In this document: piece by piece, positions 43,831-54,765 of the stretch | Layout of the letters: every line of letters begins with the position of its first letter | Position numbering within the stretch: position 1 is the stretch's first letter | From: Corydoras sp. C115 | Taxonomy: Eukaryota; Chordata; Actinopteri; Siluriformes; Callichthyidae | Direction: 5' to 3' | Length of the DNA: 64,000 nt | Assembly (NCBI GenBank): GCA_019802505.1 | Contig: JAFMOC010000420.1 | Span: forward strand, 542,001 to 606,000 | Made by a program: the position numbers and the translations under genes | The notes under the pieces: model-generated | What the model saw: only the letters and a program-made list of their open reading frames with translations | Database searches by the model: none | What the model was told of the DNA's origin: nothing

Positions 43831-45591
43831 TGTTACGCTTGCCTACCTCGACCAAAAACGGCTGCGCAGATGAAGCGCAGAGCCGCAGCACCTAAACACG
43901 CTTAAGGGAGCCAGGCACAACAGGTAGCAGACTAAAGGAATTTTATTACAAGGTGTAGAGACAACATAAACACAGAGGTATAAAAGTGAGCTAAACTAAC
44001 GACGTGCATGGAGGAAGGGGAACACTGGAGATAAATACATACAGACACCCAACCACGCCACGTGCAAAAAGCAAACCAATGAAAATAAAGAGTTAATTAA
44101 CTTAAATGACAACCATGAACGAAAGGTAATTAACTCAAATACGGAACAGATGCCCTAGGCACCTGATACAGTACCCCCGCCCCTACGGTCACGCAACGGG
44201 GGGACGCGACCAAGAGAAAAAAAAATAAAAAATCGGGGGGGATCCTCCGCCTTCCCTGAGCCAGGCTTGGCAGGTGCTTGTGGACGGGCTCAGCGGCGTG
44301 CGGCCCCTGGTGCACGGGCTGGACGGCGTGCAGCCCCTGGTGCATGGGCTGGGCGCCATGCAGCCCCTGGTGCATGGGCTTGGCGGCACGCGGCCCCTGG
44401 TGCATGGACTCGGCGGCGTGCGGCAGAGGTGCCACGACAGGTGTGCATGCCGGCGGGTCCGTGGCAGGAACGCACGCCGGGGGGACCTCGCCGGGAACGC
44501 ACGCAGGAGGGGCCTCGGCGGATTCGCACGCTGGCTGGACCTCGGCAGGTTTGCACGCTGGCTGGACCTTGGCGGGCTCATAAGCTGACTGGACCTCGGC
44601 GGGCATGCACGCTGACTGGACCTTGGCGGGCACGCGGGACAGGGCAGACAAAGGGATTGGCCACTTTCAAGCCACACTCTTCCACAGACACCAGTGCTAG
44701 CTCCGGTACCGCCCCCTCGCAGCGCGACTCGGCGCACTCCGGCTCGATTGCGGCCGCCGGCGCGGAGCCAAGACGCAGCGTGTGCGCTGTGCAGCTGCTA
44801 ACCCCGATACGTGCGCTGCATGTCAGTCACGTGCAGCGCGCGTACCGGGCTCAGCAGCTGCACAGCGCGCACACTGCGTCTTGGCTCTGCGCCGGTGGCG
44901 CGCCGGGTCTTGCAACGGTGGGTAACGAACCGGACTGGACCGTCAGTCCAGAATTCCTCAGTGTTTAGGAGGGTACGTATAGGCAGAATATGCCCATACA
45001 GGTACGACTCGCCTGCCTCGTCATCGGAGATCTCGATCAGATCAAGACCCCCAGAGCGACTCATATCCACTCGTCTACATCCACTCATCATCGGAGTCGT
45101 ACCACTCCGAAACCACTTCATTAGAGCCGTCTTTACTGCTCCGGGACGGCGGGCTGCGCATACCAGTACGAGGGTTTACGGCCCCAGCAAAGAAAAATTT
45201 TAAAAACGCTTACCTGGGCTCTGGACTCCCCAAATTGATTGGCACGTCATTTCTGTTACGCTCGCCTACCTCGACCAAAAACGGCTGCGCAGATGAAACG
45301 CAGAGCCGCAGCGCCTAAACTCGCTTAAGGGAGCCAGGCACAGCAGGTAGGAGACCAAAGGAATTTTATTAGAAAGTGGAGGGACACCATAAACACAGAG
45401 GTATAAATGCGAGTGAACATAAAACTAACGACGTGCACGGAGGAATGGGAACACTGGAGATAAATACATACAGACACCCAACCACGTGCACAAAGCAAAC
45501 CAATGAAAATAAAGAGTTAATTAACTTAAATGACAACCATGAACGAAAGTTAATTAACTCAAATACGGAACAGGTGCCTAGGGAACAGGTG
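43831..45591 (-). mobile_element. Tandem-repeat LTR element B (two LTRs)
   Basis: The LTRs are 43831-44170 (340 bases) and 45254-45591 (338 bases), both starting TGTTACGC. CATAG flanks both sides (43826-43830 and 45592-45596). A purine-rich tract (complement of gtacccccgcccc, 44171-44183) lies beside the left LTR and a splice-donor-like CCCAGGTAAGCG lies inside the right LTR, giving minus orientation. The interior has no gag/pol motif, only the acidic module and tandem repeat code. A ~60-base inverted repeat lies at 44758-44895. Confidence 0.7.
44130..45121 (-). pseudogene. Element B tandem-repeat protein, frameshifted
   Basis: The N-terminal part 44798-45121 contains LDLIEISDDEAGESYLYGHI then RTLLNTEEFWTDGPVRFV, the same module as element A. 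The repeat part 44130-44651 continues in another frame with a 9-residue repeat (PAEVQSAYE, PACVPGEVP) and then a MHQG(P/L)xxAxP repeat. Between them an inverted-repeat rearrangement and frame change interrupt the chain. The repeat units are shared in style but not in sequence order with A. Function unknown. Confidence 0.5.
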
Positions 45592-45609
45592 CATAGAAAG
45601 ACTGTAAAA

Positions 45610-45985
45610 AATGCTCTCTGAGGTTGGGCACGCAAACTGGAAATTTAATAGTAATAAACAAAAGACAAATGGAAACAATGTGAGGCTATTTAAAATAATT
45701 AATAGTTTAACTCAAACTGAATAAAACAGGCAAAAAAAAAATAAAAAATACAGGTACAAACAACTGAGCACCTGATATTAATCATAAAGAAAATTATAAT
45801 TGCTGCTGAAGGAGATTCGTCAGATTATTGATTTATATAGTCTACTTAGTTTTTCACACATCACATTTCCATTTTTGTTAAATAATTGATAATGCTGTGT
45901 AAATTGTTTGTGATGTTGTTCATCTGAGGTTGTATTCACATAATATTTAGACTTGAGTGCACAAAATCTTTAGATATCATTTTTA
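45610..45985. other. AT-rich spacer
   Basis: No gene or repeat recognised before the V5 upstream duplication. Confidence 0.5.
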
Positions 45986-45992
45986 GACTTAA

Positions 45993-46555
45993 AAAATAAA
46001 AACTAACAAAAATATCAATAAAGGTGTACTGTTGTCAAATGAATGTACATTTAAGATAAGAATTTGAAGTTCACTAGATTGTGGAATAGTTTTTAATTAC
46101 AGTTATTTATTACAGGATATTACAGTTTTTGAAACATGTAACAATCCATGACAGTGGGTGGAGTGTTATCTCTTAGGTCTTATCTCTTAAGAGACAACAT
46201 TCTGCTAGACATCTACATTTATACTCTGGAACAATGTTCATTTTCTTCTTGTTTTAATAAATAAATAAACTTAATAAATAAAAACAAACAAAAATATCAA
46301 TAAAGGTGTACTGTTGTCAAATGAATGTACATTTAACATAAGAATTTGGAGTTCACTAGATTGTAGAATAGTTTTTAATTACAGTTATTTATTACAGGAT
46401 ATTACAGTTTTTGAAACATGTAACAATCCATGACAGTGGGTGGAGTCTTATCTCTTAGGTCTTATCTCTTAAGAGACAACATTCTGCTGGACATCTACAT
46501 TTATACTCTGGAACAATGTTCATTTTCTTCTTGTTTTTTATTATTAATGTCCCAT
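45993..46555 (+). repeat. 282-bp tandem duplication of V5 promoter and leader
   Basis: AATATCAATAAAGGTGTACT starts at 46011 and again at 46293. Both units carry the upstream region (catgacagtgggtggagt, cttatctcttaggtcttatc) and the leader start. In unit 1 the leader ATG at 46234 runs into TAA after seven codons; in unit 2 the leader at 46516 is intact. The CTTATCT motifs are GATA-type sites. Confidence 0.85.
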
Positions 46556-46985
46556 ATGGTAAGTGAAATTTGACACATAGCATATATAAATATATGTATT
46601 GCACATAATTATTACTGGCATAACATATATATTTCTAGACTTGTGTATTTTAATACCATATGATTTTATTTATTAACATGTTTACCGGACATGCTGTTGA
46701 GAACATTACATCAGATAAATCTTCTGTATATTCAGTGGAAGGTGCCAACATTAAATTGTCTTGCACATATGAAGGAACATCACTGATATCAACATGAGCC
46801 TGGATTCAACCAAGAGTTTCTGGGGTTAATCCTGAAATATAATCAAAGGGCGACTAAATCTGAAAAAAACAAAACTACAACTAAACATTACACGTTATAT
46901 CAAGGATGAAAAAAGGTAGACCTGGACATTTTTTCTGCTGCAATAACAGATTCTGCAGTATACTACTGTACTGTGCCCTGCAGGC
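46516..46985 (+). pseudogene. TCR V segment pseudogene (V5)
   Basis: Second V subfamily, sister of V6. The leader exon is 46516-46558 (MFIFFLFFIINVPY, good donor GGTAAGTG). The V exon would be 46688-46985, but the acceptor AG is CG (46686-46687). SVEGANIKLSCTYEG is followed by a deletion that removes the core Trp and shifts the frame into a TGA (46795). More stops follow before a garbled YYCTVPCR end. It cannot yield a receptor. Confidence 0.85.
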
Positions 46986-47024
46986 CACTGTGAATAGGAA
47001 TTCTTAAAAGTCTGTGAAAAACTT
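46986..47024 (+). other. Recombination signal of V5
   Basis: Heptamer CACTGTG (46986-46992), 22-23 base spacer, nonamer-like TGAAAAACT/GAAAAACTT (47015-47024). Confidence 0.6.
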
Positions 47025-47441
47025 TTTTTTAATGTAGGGCTTTAGTCTTTCAGGTGGAACTAATGATATTTTGATACTGAATTAAAATTGGCGATCCCAC
47101 TTATAGCATACTCTTAACATGGTCTCATGACAAATCTATCTAAGTACACTACAATAGCTGCTAATACTAAAGATAAAGTAAAAAAGTAATGTAAATTGCA
47201 CAAATGCAGACAAATAAATTCTCCACATTCAACTCATCTGTGCAGTGAAACACACACTTTTACACACTGGTAAAGTGAGCACACATGTGGTAGGGTTAGG
47301 TGCCTTGCCCAAGAGCATTTCAGCCATAGTAAATGGTGGGACCAGAAATCACACCGGGGACCTTCAGGTCACAATCCTACTATCATCATGAATATTAATA
47401 TGAAGAATAATTAAATAATAATAACAATAACAATAAACGCA

Positions 47442-48125
47442 AAGCGGCAAGATGCTGTAGTGTTTAGCAGACTCTCGTGTTGGCAATTCAGGTTCAAATT
47501 CTGATCTGAGTAGAGTTTCCATAAACTCCCAGTGTCCGCATGGATTATTTCTGGGTTCTCCGGTTTCCTCTCAATGTCAAAAACAAGGATTTAAGGTAAA
47601 TTGGCTTCTCTAAATTGCGTGTGTGTGTGTGTGTGTGTGTGTGACGATCGTGGTACACACGAACGGGACGGAGTCCAGAGTTCAACACGGAGAGTGTTTA
47701 TTATCAATAATACTTGGTAGGAGACAACGGTGCAAAACTGAAACCGAAGCTGCGCGTCCGCGATGAAGACTATCGCCAGCGCCACTGAGAAGAAAACACA
47801 ATCGCAAATCCAAACAGAAGCAGAAGGGTGAGTAAACACAAACCAACGTTAAGTGACGACAGAAACGGAAGCTATAAATAAGGAGAAAACGGAAAAGCCA
47901 ATTAGGAAAACGGAAGTTAGAACTCCGGAGATATGGGGCGGTCCTGAGTCTGCGCAAAGCAATCCCCAGGGTCGCCCACAGAGGGCACCGATTTGACAGT
48001 GTGTAAGTGAATGTGTGCCCAGTCATAGATTGTTGCCCTGTACAGCCTGGCAATCAAAATGTTGTCCCCTGGATAGGTGTGTGGAACCCCCCATAGTGAA
48101 CCTTGGTAGATGATTAAGCCTAAAA
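47442..48125 (+). repeat. Old SINE split by a solo LTR
   Basis: A diverged head (agcggcaagatgctgtagtg, B-box-like GGTTCAAATTC) and body (gggttctccggtttcctctc) up to a GT run at 47641, then continuation gtgtgcccagtcatagattg to about 48125. Confidence 0.75.
47642..47998 (-). repeat. Solo LTR within a SINE
   Basis: A 357-base unit from TGACGATCGTGG to GATTTGACA, flanked by GTGTG on both sides (47637-47641 and 47999-48003). The minus strand has AATAAA near the left end, giving minus orientation. The left GTGTG lies in a GT microsatellite, so the duplication is less diagnostic than the two at 37461 and 55416. Confidence 0.75.
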
Positions 48126-48920
48126 TGAGAGTGATAATAATAATATCACTATAACTCCAAAATAATAACTCCAAAATGTATAGTGCTTTGCAAATTACAA
48201 TCAAGAACATTTCTTTATACCCAGATACTTTAGAGTTGTGAAGCCATTTATACAAAAGCTAAATGTTACCTAATTAATTAAAATGTTTTTGCAGTGATTG
48301 CATAGAGAGCCAGGTTACAATTTAACAAATAAATTTTATTAAACAAACAAACCAAACAAAGGCATGTAAAATGAAAAAGCATCCAAACAAATGGCGATCC
48401 AGGGTCCTGTGGGGCAAATGTCCATTCCGGGGTGCCTTGGGTGGTCTGTGGCAAGCAAAAACCTGTGCCACACAAGAGCATGAGAACGAGCACTAAATTA
48501 TATTATATTAACAATAATAATTGTAGAAAAAAATTACAAATGAAAGCCCTTGTTAACACTCAAAATAAAAAAGTTGTACAAACTGTACATTGCACTATAT
48601 GTTTCTTTTATACCGAGGTACTAAAGAGTCAATTGTGAGGCCATCTATTTAAAATCTGAAGATGACTTTTTTATTAAATTGTTTTTGTTATCATGTAATG
48701 AAACTTGCAGATATAAGCAATGTGCCTAATTAAAATGCGATTTAAAATAACTTACTATAAATTAGGTTCTTAGTCCTGTGTTAACACAACTGTTAATTCA
48801 ACTGTTTCAACAAACATACCTGAACCTTGACAATAAAGCAATAAGGCACGAGAGGGTGTGCACTATTGTCAATAAATTAAGGGAAGTTTTGTAAGTCAAG
48901 ATGCAAAGCTTGCACCATAA
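48126..48920. other. Spacer, nothing recognised
   Basis: AT-rich; ORFs are short and of ordinary composition. Confidence 0.5.
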
Positions 48921-48926
48921 TTTGGT

Positions 48927-49225
48927 GCAAGGGTGTCCAAACTTTTTTCTGAGGTTCCACATACAAAAAAAATTAACACTGATACCAACCCTCCTGTGAA
49001 AAATGTTTTAATTGATGTTACATGATGTTTTTTAATGTTTAAAGGACTGGACCACTCACTGGATATGAGGCATTTTGTCTCACTTGTAATGCATAGATAT
49101 TGGCAAAACCAAAGAAATGCAGGCAAATTACATTTGATATTTAAACATGTCTAAAGAAAAAAATTAAACATCAATTAAAACATTTTTCATAGGAGGGTTG
49201 GTATCAGTGTTAATTTATTTTATTT
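48927..49225. repeat. Inverted repeat, possible hAT-type remnant
   Basis: Arms at about 48968-49040 and 49155-49222 (aacactgataccaaccctcc versus ggagggttggtatcagtgtt). The left outer edge has GGGTGTCCAAACTTTT, which resembles Charlie-type hAT termini. No transposase seen. Confidence 0.5.
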
Positions 49226-49707
49226 TATTTAAATGATACCTAACACAGCATGAGTAAAATAACCTATTTGTAAAGCAAGAAAAAAGATGCACTATTTTAG
49301 CATAATTGAAGTTTTTGAAATGTATTTAAATAAGTATTTATTACAATCTAATGGATATGACTTTGAGTAAATTACTAACATATTAATTTGATTATATTTT
49401 TTATTGTTTCAGTGATTCAATTGCTCAGATTGCCATTAAAGAAACAAATACTAGCACTGAGGGAGAGTCCATGTATAAATATGCGACTGCACATACTGTA
49501 TATCTTTTGCAAGAATACAGATCTAGCGCTGAAGTGAGACATCAGTGTTTTATAAAAAGCCACTCATTCTGCACCCTACACTGTAAAAATATTACCGTTT
49601 ATTGTTTTAAATATATTGAGATGGCATATTATGAGCAATAATTTTAAGTAAATCCCACTATAAATAAATAATACAAAAAAACAAATATGTAAATGGAATA
49701 TATTTTA

Positions 49708-49709
<2 letters not shown>

Positions 49710-49767
<58 letters not shown>

Positions 49768-49780
49768 TGTATATATATAT

Positions 49781-49825
<45 letters not shown>
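49710..49825. repeat. (TA)n microsatellite
   Basis: About 110 bases of TA repeats with two short interruptions. Confidence 0.95.
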
Positions 49826-49827
<2 letters not shown>

Positions 49828-49964
49828 ATACATATATACAGAGGGGAAGACGATATGAAAGACAGATTTAAAAAGTATAAAGTATTGCACATATTAAAAT
49901 TTTATTAAGTTGTAATTGCAGAAAAAACAACAGATCTAGCTTAAACTGATTCACATATAACAAT

Positions 49965-50520
49965 AGAATGTTTATTGATGCAGCCTGTCACTGAAGGTGC
50001 TGCCCAGTGCCGCTACAGTCTTGTACATGAGGTGGGATTCATTGTCCCTAAAAGTTGCTAGTTTATCATCATCTTGTCTCCCACCACCTGCACCGGGTCT
50101 AGGGGTTGATCCAGGACAGAGCTGGCCTTTCTAATGAGTTTGTCCAGTCTGTTCCTGTCTGCATTTGTGATGCTGCTGCCCCAGCACACCACTCCAAAAA
50201 AAAAAAAAAAAAAGATTGATGCCACCACTGTGCCAAAAAAAAGTCCTAAGAAGTCGCCCCTGCACCCCAAATGACCTTAATTGCCTCAGTAGATACAGTC
50301 TGCTCTGTCCTTTTTTATAAAGTGCAACAGTGTTATGTGACCAAATCCAGTTTTGTGCTGAAGTGAACACCTAGGGACATTTAAGTGTCCTTCATGTCAA
50401 TGTCCTTTCTCTGAATGTTCACTGGTGTTGGGAAAGGACGACTGCGACTACGAAAATCCACGACCAGCTCCTTAGTTTTCCCAGTGTTGATCTGGAGGAG
50501 GTTACATAGGCACTAGCGGA
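49965..50520 (-). pseudogene. Non-LTR retrotransposon RT C-terminal remnant
   Basis: The minus strand reads FGVVCWGSSITNADRNRLDK then LIRKASSVLDQPLDPVQVVG, the region just after the RT catalytic domain in several fish LINEs. Further upstream code is decayed (LRQLRSFGVQGRLL). The clade was not determined. Confidence 0.6.
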
Positions 50521-50641
50521 GGGAGGCACATACACAGCTATCGCAATAGTATGCGAGAATGGTTGCATGCTAATGGCTAACAGTTTAATATCCTTGCATT
50601 TTTACAGCTTGTCCTCTAGTGCTCTTGCAGATCTGTCATAG

Positions 50642-52477
50642 TGTCATAATGTCAGTCCCATCACGGATGCCCTCTGGCTGTGTGGCGAGGCAGACTGCCT
50701 TTGTGGACAAGGTGTGGAGGACGCCCTCTGGCTGTGTGGTGAGGTGGACGCCTTCTGCGGACGAGGAGCGGTGGACGTCCTCTGGCTGGGTGACGAGGTG
50801 GATGCCCTCTGTTGGCGAGGCGTGGAGGTCACCATCGCCGGACGAGGAGTGGCAGATGTCCTCCTGGCTGCGTGGCGAGGCAGACGGCCTTTGCGGACAA
50901 AGAGTGGCAGACGTCCTCTGGCTATGAGGCTAGGCGGACGCCTTCTGGTGGCCTGACAAGGCGGATGCCCTGTGTGGGTGAGGCGTGGCGGACGTCCCGT
51001 GTGGGCGGGCTCGGTGGCGTGCGGCCCCCTTGTGGATGGGCTTGGCGGGGGAGGGTGAGTGCGCTGGAGAGACCTCGGAGGGTGAACGTGCTGGAGAGAC
51101 CTCGGAGGGTGAGCGCGCTGGAGATGCTCCTGAGGAGGCACGCGCTGAAAAGGCTCCTGAGGAGGGGCGCTGGAGAGGCTCCTGAGGAGGCGCACGCTGG
51201 AGAGGCTTCAGAGCTTGTGTTCGCTGGAGAGGCTTCAGAGTGTGCACACGCTAGAGAGGCTTCAGAGTGTGCGCGCGCTGGAGAGGCTTCTGAGGATGCG
51301 CGCACTGGGGGGGTCCTTGGTGGGTGTGCGTACTGAAAGGACCTCAGCTGGTGCGCGCACTGGAGAGGCCTCAGGTTCGCACGCTGGATGGGCCTTGACA
51401 GGTTCGCACGCTGGAGGGGCCTTGACGGGTGTGCACACAGGTGGGTCCGTGGTGGGAATGCACGCTGGGTAGACCTTGGCAGGTGTTCATGCAGGCGGGT
51501 CCGTGGCGGGAACGTAGGCTGGCTGGACGTCGGCGGGTTCGCACGCTGGCTGGACCGCGGCGGGAATGCACACTGGAGGGGCTATGGCTGGGATGGCATG
51601 TGAGTGAGGACTGGTGTGCCCAGGCTGGCTGGTTCCCACGGGCATGTGGGTGTGAAGAGCACCCTCTGGCTGGCCGGCCGCGTCAGCACAGTCGCCGTTC
51701 CATAGCCTACACCTCCGCCACGGGATCGTCATCCTGTATACAATATAAATACAAGGACAGAGCCATAGAGGAGTAAGACATGGGGAGACAGACTGACCAG
51801 TGTACATGAGGGGATCAGGCACATTCACGCCACACACATCCTCCAACAACATGACTCAGGCGCGGCATGCTCCGGCTCGATCGCGGACGCTGCACGTGTC
51901 TTACATGCAGCGCGCGTACCGGGCTCCGCAGCTGAGCAGTGCACATGCTGCCTCTTGACCGCACTGTACCGTCAGTCCAGAACTCCTCAGAGTTTAGGAG
52001 GGTGCATATTGCAGAATATGCTCATAGAAATATGACTCACCCGCCTCGTCATCGGAGATCTCAATTATATCGAGACCCTCCTCAGTGCAGAGCAACCCTC
52101 TTCAGCGCAGCGTGGATACGAGTCACTCTGCTCTGAGGAGGGTCTCGATATTATCGAGATCTCCGATGACTCACCCGCCTCGTCACTGGAGATCTCGATA
52201 ATAACGAGACCCTCCTCAGCGCAGAGCGACTCGTATCCACTCCCCCACAAGAAATCATCCTCGGAGTCGTACCACTCCGAAGCTGACATATTAAAGCCGT
52301 CCTTACGGCTCCGGGATGGCGGGCATTGCATACCGGTGTACTCGCGGACACGACGGAGGGCGCCACGAGTACAAGGGTTTATGACCCCCGCAAAGAAAAA
52401 TTTTAAAAAGAGCTTACCTGGTCTCTGGACTCATTTACCTCGACCAGAACGGCTTCACAATGGAAGCACAGAGCCGA
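50642..52477 (-). mobile_element. Tandem-repeat LTR element C, truncated
   Basis: The right end (52430-52477) has the leader splice-donor (complement of cttacctggtc) and the first bases of the LTR (tacctcgaccagaacggctt), then is cut off. The interior carries the acidic module (52030-52235), rearranged into direct and inverted copies, and a long repeat-coding stretch on the minus strand (50644-51305). The left LTR was not found. Related to A and B. Confidence 0.6.
50644..52331 (-). pseudogene. Element C tandem-repeat protein
   Basis: The N-terminal segment 52065-52331 reads ASEWYDSEDDFLWGSGYESL then LCAEEGLVIIEISSDEAGES. It is cut by an inverted duplication of the same module (52040-52175). 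Repeats on the minus strand at 50920-51305 use a ~9-residue unit (SEASPARAHSEASLACA style). Frames shift repeatedly. It shares the DEAGES motif and the general plan with A and B. Confidence 0.45.
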
Positions 52478-52519
52478 AATATGGATGATTGCAACTCCCC
52501 CGAAGTCCTCTTCTTCGTC

Positions 52520-54412
52520 CATATAAAACCTAATTTGGATCCTCTAATACTGTCCAACTATAGACCAATATCAAACCTTCCTTTTGTCTCTAAAATCCTA
52601 GAAAAAATAGTGTTCAACCAGCTGAATCGCCATCTTGTAGCTAATAACAATTTTTCAGTCAGGTTTTAGTCTCATCATAGCACTGAGACAGCCTTAATTA
52701 AAGTCGTCAATGACTTATTAATGTCCTCTGATAATAACCAAATCTCTTCCCTTGTGTTATTAGATCTTAGTGCAGCCTTTGACACTATAGACCATAACAT
52801 CTTAGTTGATAGATTAGAAAACACTGTGGGCATTACAGGATCTGCACTCAAGTGGTTTAAATCCTACCAGACAGATCAATATCAATACACCTTTGTTAAC
52901 AACCAATGTTCTGATCTTGCTAAAGTTAAATATGGTGTCCTGCAAGGGTCAGTTCTGGGTCCACTCCTATTTGCGTTATATATGCTTCCATTGGGATCAA
53001 TTATTCATAAACATGGAATCAGTTTCCACTCTTATGCAGATGATACACAGTTATACATTTCAGCTAACCCTAATGATGTTCGTTCAGTCAGTAAGCTCAA
53101 GGACCGCATCCAAGATATTAAAATATGGATGTCAAAAAACTTCCTACTGCTAAATTCTGATAGAACGGAGTTTGTAATAGTTGGACCCAAGGACAAAATT
53201 AACAAAGCTTCTAACACTATGTTAAACCTTGATAACTTTTTAATTAGACCCAGTTTATCTGTAAATAATCTCGGTGTCATTATTGATTCAGATCTCTCCT
53301 TTACAAAGCACATTAGCAATATTACTAGGATTGCTTTTTTTCACCTTCGTAACATTTCGAAGCTATGAAATATCCTCTCCCTCCAAGATGCAGAAAAACT
53401 AATTCATGCTTTTATTGCCTCAAGGTAATAAAACAAGATGTTCTAATAAATCCTTCCGACACTGGATGTTCTAATAAATCATTACATAAAATTACATAAA
53501 CTTGTGCTGAAATTGTACAAGCTGCAGCTAGAGTTTTAACTAAAACCAGGCTCCTCAACAGCCTTCCAGTTACTTTTTGTGATTCTGACTCATTATTAAT
53601 CTTTAAAAATAAATTAAAAACACATTTATTTTATCTTTGTTTATTAATCCCTGTAGATAAAGATGTAGAAGGCTTGGCTGTGTTGGGGTGGTAATTGCGA
53701 TAAGAGTGTGCTGGCGCTACTTATCATTAATGGGAGGGTGTTAATGCTGTTTCGGGGTGCCATCTCAACTATGTATCTGCGATAAGAGTGTGCTGGCGTT
53801 TTACCTCTTCACTCACCTTATTGGCGCTGAAATGATGCTGTTTCTGCCATCTCAAAACTATGTAGAGTCTGCAGTATCTGCCTCTTTTAGTTATGCTGCT
53901 CTAGTCATGCTTCACAGCTGCCACTGTGTCAATCAATTACTTTATTCATTTAATGCCATGCTTTATTATTAGCTCTAACTGCCATCCTTGTCTGTTTCTT
54001 TTGAGGTGTGACCGACTTCCTGGAGGTGTAGTCAGACCTTTATCCATGGCTCTGCTGACGAATACTGGATGGAACCTGAATATTAATTGGACTGGTGGTC
54101 CTGCAGGACCCCCTTAATGGACTCACATATAGTTCTCCAGTTGTTTGAGTTTTTCCATTTGTTAAAAATCTGTAAATGGCTGTCCTACACTGTTGTTGCT
54201 GTCTGGCCACTCAAGGAGGATGAGTCCCCCACTGAGTCTTGGTCCTCCCAAGGTTTCTTCCTTAAATAACAACATAACAGGGAGTTTTTTCTTGCCACTG
54301 TCGCTTCGGTTTGCTTTTTGGGGGTTTAAAGGCTTTTCATTCTGTAAAGCTGCTTTGTGACAATGTACCGTTGTAAAAAGCGCTATATAAATAAACTATT
54401 TGAACTTGAACT
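52520..54412 (+). mobile_element. CR1/L2 LINE, 5'-truncated
   Basis: Begins inside RT and continues through 52721-53368 (LVLLDLSAAFDTIDHNILVD, GSVLGPLLFALYMLPLGS, YADDTQLYISANPND). A deleted C-terminal part follows, then a complete 3' UTR (ggactggtggtcctgcagga; taaagctgctttgtgacaat; ctatataaataaa). Close relative of the 24535 copy. RT has only a few breaks. Confidence 0.85.
52721..53368 (+). pseudogene. L2 RT catalytic region, open fragment
   Basis: A 215-codon open stretch covering the RT palm with the catalytic Asp of LLDLSAAFDTIDH and the YADD box, then KIWMSKNFLLLNSDRTEFVI and LGVIIDSDLSFTKHISNITR. It ends at a TGA where the copy at 24535 also changes frame. Fragment of a dead element. 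Confidence 0.8.
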
Positions 54413-54529
54413 TAAATTGAGTTCTCCAAATTACCCCATATAAAGTGTGATTGTGTGTCTCTGTGTGAGTGAGTGTGATTGGCACCCTGTCCTGGGTGTA
54501 TCTGCCCAGCGTCCGAAAACGTTGTCCCC

Positions 54530-54588
<59 letters not shown>
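54413..54588 (+). repeat. SINE fragment and (AT)n
   Basis: 54413-54532 is the SINE body middle (ttgagttctccaaattaccc, cctgtcctgggtgtatctgc), followed by an (AT)n run at 54532-54588. Confidence 0.8.
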
Positions 54589-54589
<1 letters not shown>

Positions 54590-54639
54590 AATTATATTGT
54601 ATGTAAACCATACTTAATAAATAAGTACATCAATAGTGC

Positions 54640-54765
54640 TAATATAGCATTAAGGAAATTACTTAGTTTATGAAACATGTAACAAACCATGACAGTGGGT
54701 GGAGTCTTATCTCTATATTAAGGAAACAACATTCTCCTAGACATCTACATTTACAATCTAAAACA
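54640..54765 (+). promoter_or_regulatory. Conserved upstream region of V6
   Basis: Shares catgacagtgggtggagtct, TTATCTCT and acattctcctagacatctac with the duplicated V5 upstream region. The CTTATCT is a GATA-type site. It is unrelated to the V1-V4 upstream block, so the two V subfamilies have different promoters. Confidence 0.5.

Noticed and set aside
44811..45203. Plus-strand 130-codon ORF in element B
   Set aside because: Antisense shadow of the acidic module and leader; the minus-strand frame has the conserved residues shared with A.
49693..49908. ORFs made of Tyr-Ile repeats
   Set aside because: They are translations of a (TA)n microsatellite.
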